Shown here piece by piece: positions 15,222 through 17,223 of a stretch of 17,223 nucleotides of DNA (position 1 is the stretch's first letter; each line of letters opens with the position of its first letter). Origin of the DNA: WJMT01 sp964445575 (GTDB taxonomy: Bacteria > Acidobacteriota > Aminicenantia > Aminicenantales > Aminicenantaceae). The notes beneath the pieces are model-generated. The model worked only from the letters and a program-made list of their open reading frames with translations. It was not told where the DNA came from and searched no databases. The stretch lies in the NCBI GenBank assembly GCA_964445575.1, contig CAYULB010000045.1:1-17223 (forward strand). The letters run 5' to 3'. The position numbers were made by a program, and so were the translations under genes.

Positions 15222-17174
15222 ATGAAGATGAACCATGAAGGTCATCACGCTCATATGCTCCGGGACTTCAAGAAAAGATTCATCATTTCAATCCTTCTCA
15301 CTCTTCCTATCCTGGCCTTATCGCCCCTCATTCAAGACTTTCTGGGCTTCTCTCTGGAATTCACTGGATCCAACTATGTTCTCTTCCTTGTTTCCACGGC
15401 TGTCTACTTTTACGGAGGCTATCCCTTTCTCAAAGGATTCCTCAATGAACTCAAAACAAAACCCGGGATGATGACTTTAATATCGGTAGCCATAACCGTG
15501 GCTTATGGATATAGTTCATCGGTAGTGTTTGGTCTTAAGGGAAAATTCTTTTTCTGGGAACTGGCTACTCTTATCGATATCATGCTTCTGGGACACTGGA
15601 TTGAAATGCGCTCAATCATGGGAGCTTCCAAAGCTCTTGAAAAGCTGATTAAAATAATGCCTTCTGATGCTCATCTGGTCAAGGATTCAAATATCTGGGA
15701 TGTTAAAGTCAAAGAGCTCTCAGTGGGTGATGTTGTTTTGGTCAAACCCGGTGAAAAAATCCCTGTAGATGGAGTGGTTTTAGAAGGCGAAACCAGCATC
15801 AACCAGTCCATGCTGACCGGTGAATCCAAACCCGTTTTAAAAAAAGAAAAAGATGAAGTCATTGGGGGCTCTATAAATGGAGAGGGTTCCATCAAAGTCA
15901 AGGTAAGCAAGACCGGGAAAAAAAGCTATCTCAGCCAGGTCATCGAATTGGTGAGAAAATCTCAAAAGAGCAAATCAAAAACCCAGAATCTTGCAGATAA
16001 AGCTGCCTTTATCCTTACTGTGATCGCTCTGAGTGCAGGAGGGATTACCTTAGGTGCCTGGCTTTATTATGGAAAAGATTTTGTTTTTTCATTAGAGCGT
16101 TCTGTTACCGTTATGGTGATCACCTGTCCCCATGCATTAGGGCTGGCCATCCCCTTGGTAGTGGCGGTCTCAGCGTCTTTAGGAGCCAAATCCGGACTGC
16201 TTATTCGTAAAAGGCAGGCTTTTGAAAAAGCCAGAAAACTACAGGCAGTGGTTTTTGATAAAACGGGAACTTTGACCAAAGGAAAGTTTGGAGTCACTGA
16301 TATCATTCCCCTTTCTGATATAAAGGAAAATGAAATCCTAATAACAGCAGCCTCTCTTGAATCAAACTCAGAACATCCTATAGCCAGGGGAATTGTAACA
16401 AGCAGCAGAGAAAAAGGTCTTGACCTCAATCAAGTTGAAAGCTTTAAATCCATAACCGGTAAAGGGGTTGAGGGTACTGTTAAAGGGAAACAATTTAAAA
16501 TTGTCGGTAAAGCCTATTTGGGTGAGAAAAAAATAAAGATAAAAAACGACCAGGTCCAAGAAATTCAAAAACAAGGGAAAACCATTGTTTTTCTTTTGGA
16601 GGGAGAAACCTTACTGGGAGCATTAGCCCTTGCAGATCTCATCAGAGACGAATCCAAAGAAGCTGTGAGCCGTCTCAAGGAGATGGGGATCAGATGCCTC
16701 ATGATGACCGGAGACAATCAGTATGTAGCCCGATGGGTTTCTGAAGAATTGGGCTTGGATGACTATTTCGCTGAAATCCTTCCTCATGAAAAAGCAGAAA
16801 AAATCAAACAGGTTCAAAAACAAGATATTGTGGCCATGGTGGGCGATGGAGTTAATGATGCTCCGGCTCTTGTTCAGGCTGATGTGGGAGTGGCCATAGG
16901 AGCCGGGACTGATGTGGCTATAGAATCTGCAGATATTGTCCTGGTTAAAAACGACCCTAGAAATGTAGCGGATATCATCGCCCTTTCAAAAAAAACCTAT
17001 TCCAAAATGTATCAAAACCTGCTCTGGGCAACAGGATACAATGCTGTATCTATTCCGCTGGCAGCAGGAGTCCTGTTTCCCTTGGGCATTCTGCTTTCTC
17101 CGGCCGTAGGAGCTGTTCTCATGAGTCTAAGCACTGTGATAGTGGCAGTAAACGCCCAGCTCCTTAAAATGTAA
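15222..17174 (+). CDS. copB: CopB-type P1B copper-translocating ATPase
   Basis: This 650-residue inner-membrane ATPase exports copper from the cytoplasm. Its short N-terminus is His-rich (MNHEGHHAH, 3-11) and has no CxxC heavy-metal-associated domain. The transmembrane metal motif is CPH at 302-304, not CPC, which is the hallmark of the P1B-3/CopB subgroup. Catalytic landmarks are intact: TGES at 199-202, phosphorylated Asp346 in DKTGTLT, the SEHP motif at 383-386, MTGDN at 495-499, GDGVND at 541-546, and MSLSTVIVAVNA in the last helix. AAGGA 7 nt before the ATG supports the start at 15222. Cu(II) or Cu(I)/Ag export is the family expectation; the exact ion is not proven by sequence. The 49 nt after the stop hold no recognisable terminator hairpin. 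Confidence 0.92.
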   Translation: MKMNHEGHHAHMLRDFKKRFIISILLTLPILALSPLIQDFLGFSLEFTGSNYVLFLVSTAVYFYGGYPFLKGFLNELKTKPGMMTLISVAITVAYGYSSSVVFGLKGKFFFWELATLIDIMLLGHWIEMRSIMGASKALEKLIKIMPSDAHLVKDSNIWDVKVKELSVGDVVLVKPGEKIPVDGVVLEGETSINQSMLTGESKPVLKKEKDEVIGGSINGEGSIKVKVSKTGKKSYLSQVIELVRKSQKSKSKTQNLADKAAFILTVIALSAGGITLGAWLYYGKDFVFSLERSVTVMVITCPHALGLAIPLVVAVSASLGAKSGLLIRKRQAFEKARKLQAVVFDKTGTLTKGKFGVTDIIPLSDIKENEILITAASLESNSEHPIARGIVTSSREKGLDLNQVESFKSITGKGVEGTVKGKQFKIVGKAYLGEKKIKIKNDQVQEIQKQGKTIVFLLEGETLLGALALADLIRDESKEAVSRLKEMGIRCLMMTGDNQYVARWVSEELGLDDYFAEILPHEKAEKIKQVQKQDIVAMVGDGVNDAPALVQADVGVAIGAGTDVAIESADIVLVKNDPRNVADIIALSKKTYSKMYQNLLWATGYNAVSIPLAAGVLFPLGILLSPAVGAVLMSLSTVIVAVNAQLLKM

Positions 17175-17223
17175 CTCACAGAGACAACCCTTTTTTTCCA
17201 TCTGTTTAAAAAGATCCGATTTA

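Overview
The window looks like chromosomal DNA from a low-GC, Gram-negative-type (diderm) bacterium. An outer-membrane beta-barrel with a C-terminal Phe, a lipoprotein-like protein, several Sec signal peptides and a MenA-like prenyltransferase support this. A large secreted sortilin/BNR propeller protein next to a DUF362 ferredoxin-like protein is reminiscent of uncultured Aminicenantia/Acidobacteriota-type genomes. That taxonomic guess is inference only. No rRNA, tRNA, CRISPR array, transposase, integrase or phage gene was seen.

Left half, minus strand (17-5260). Reading in the direction of transcription: ubiA/menA-like prenyltransferase, CPBP-family intramembrane protease, a small LapA-domain membrane protein, a DUF4382 secreted or lipoprotein, a LarE-like PP-loop ATPase, and a one-chain DhaL/FakA-middle + DegV (FakB) protein that may be a self-contained fatty acid kinase. 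A very good sigma70-type promoter lies so close to the prenyltransferase ATG that its mRNA would be leaderless. The lapA-like gene is bracketed by two perfect short tandem duplications.

Centre, plus strand (5426-9940). Four tightly packed genes encode a receiver-domain protein with a helical N-terminal extension and no output domain, a membrane-anchored HEAT-repeat protein, a processive-type family 2 glycosyltransferase with membrane segments, and a TPR/beta-barrel outer-membrane protein of the YaiO type. Together they read as a compact envelope polysaccharide synthesis-and-export module in which the receiver and the HEAT protein could be the control layer. This is the most interesting system in the window. 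It is also visibly more AT-rich than the genes downstream.

Right half, plus strand (9954-17174). The same strand continues with only 13 nt of spacing into an 888-residue secreted BNR/sortilin-like propeller protein, whose stop overlaps the start (ATGA) of a DUF362 protein carrying two 4Fe-4S motifs. After a 229-nt gap with a candidate promoter and palindrome come a secreted protein of unknown function with CxxC-type cysteines and, 12 nt later, a CopB-type (CPH motif) P1B copper ATPase with a His-rich N-terminus. The last two genes are probably cotranscribed.
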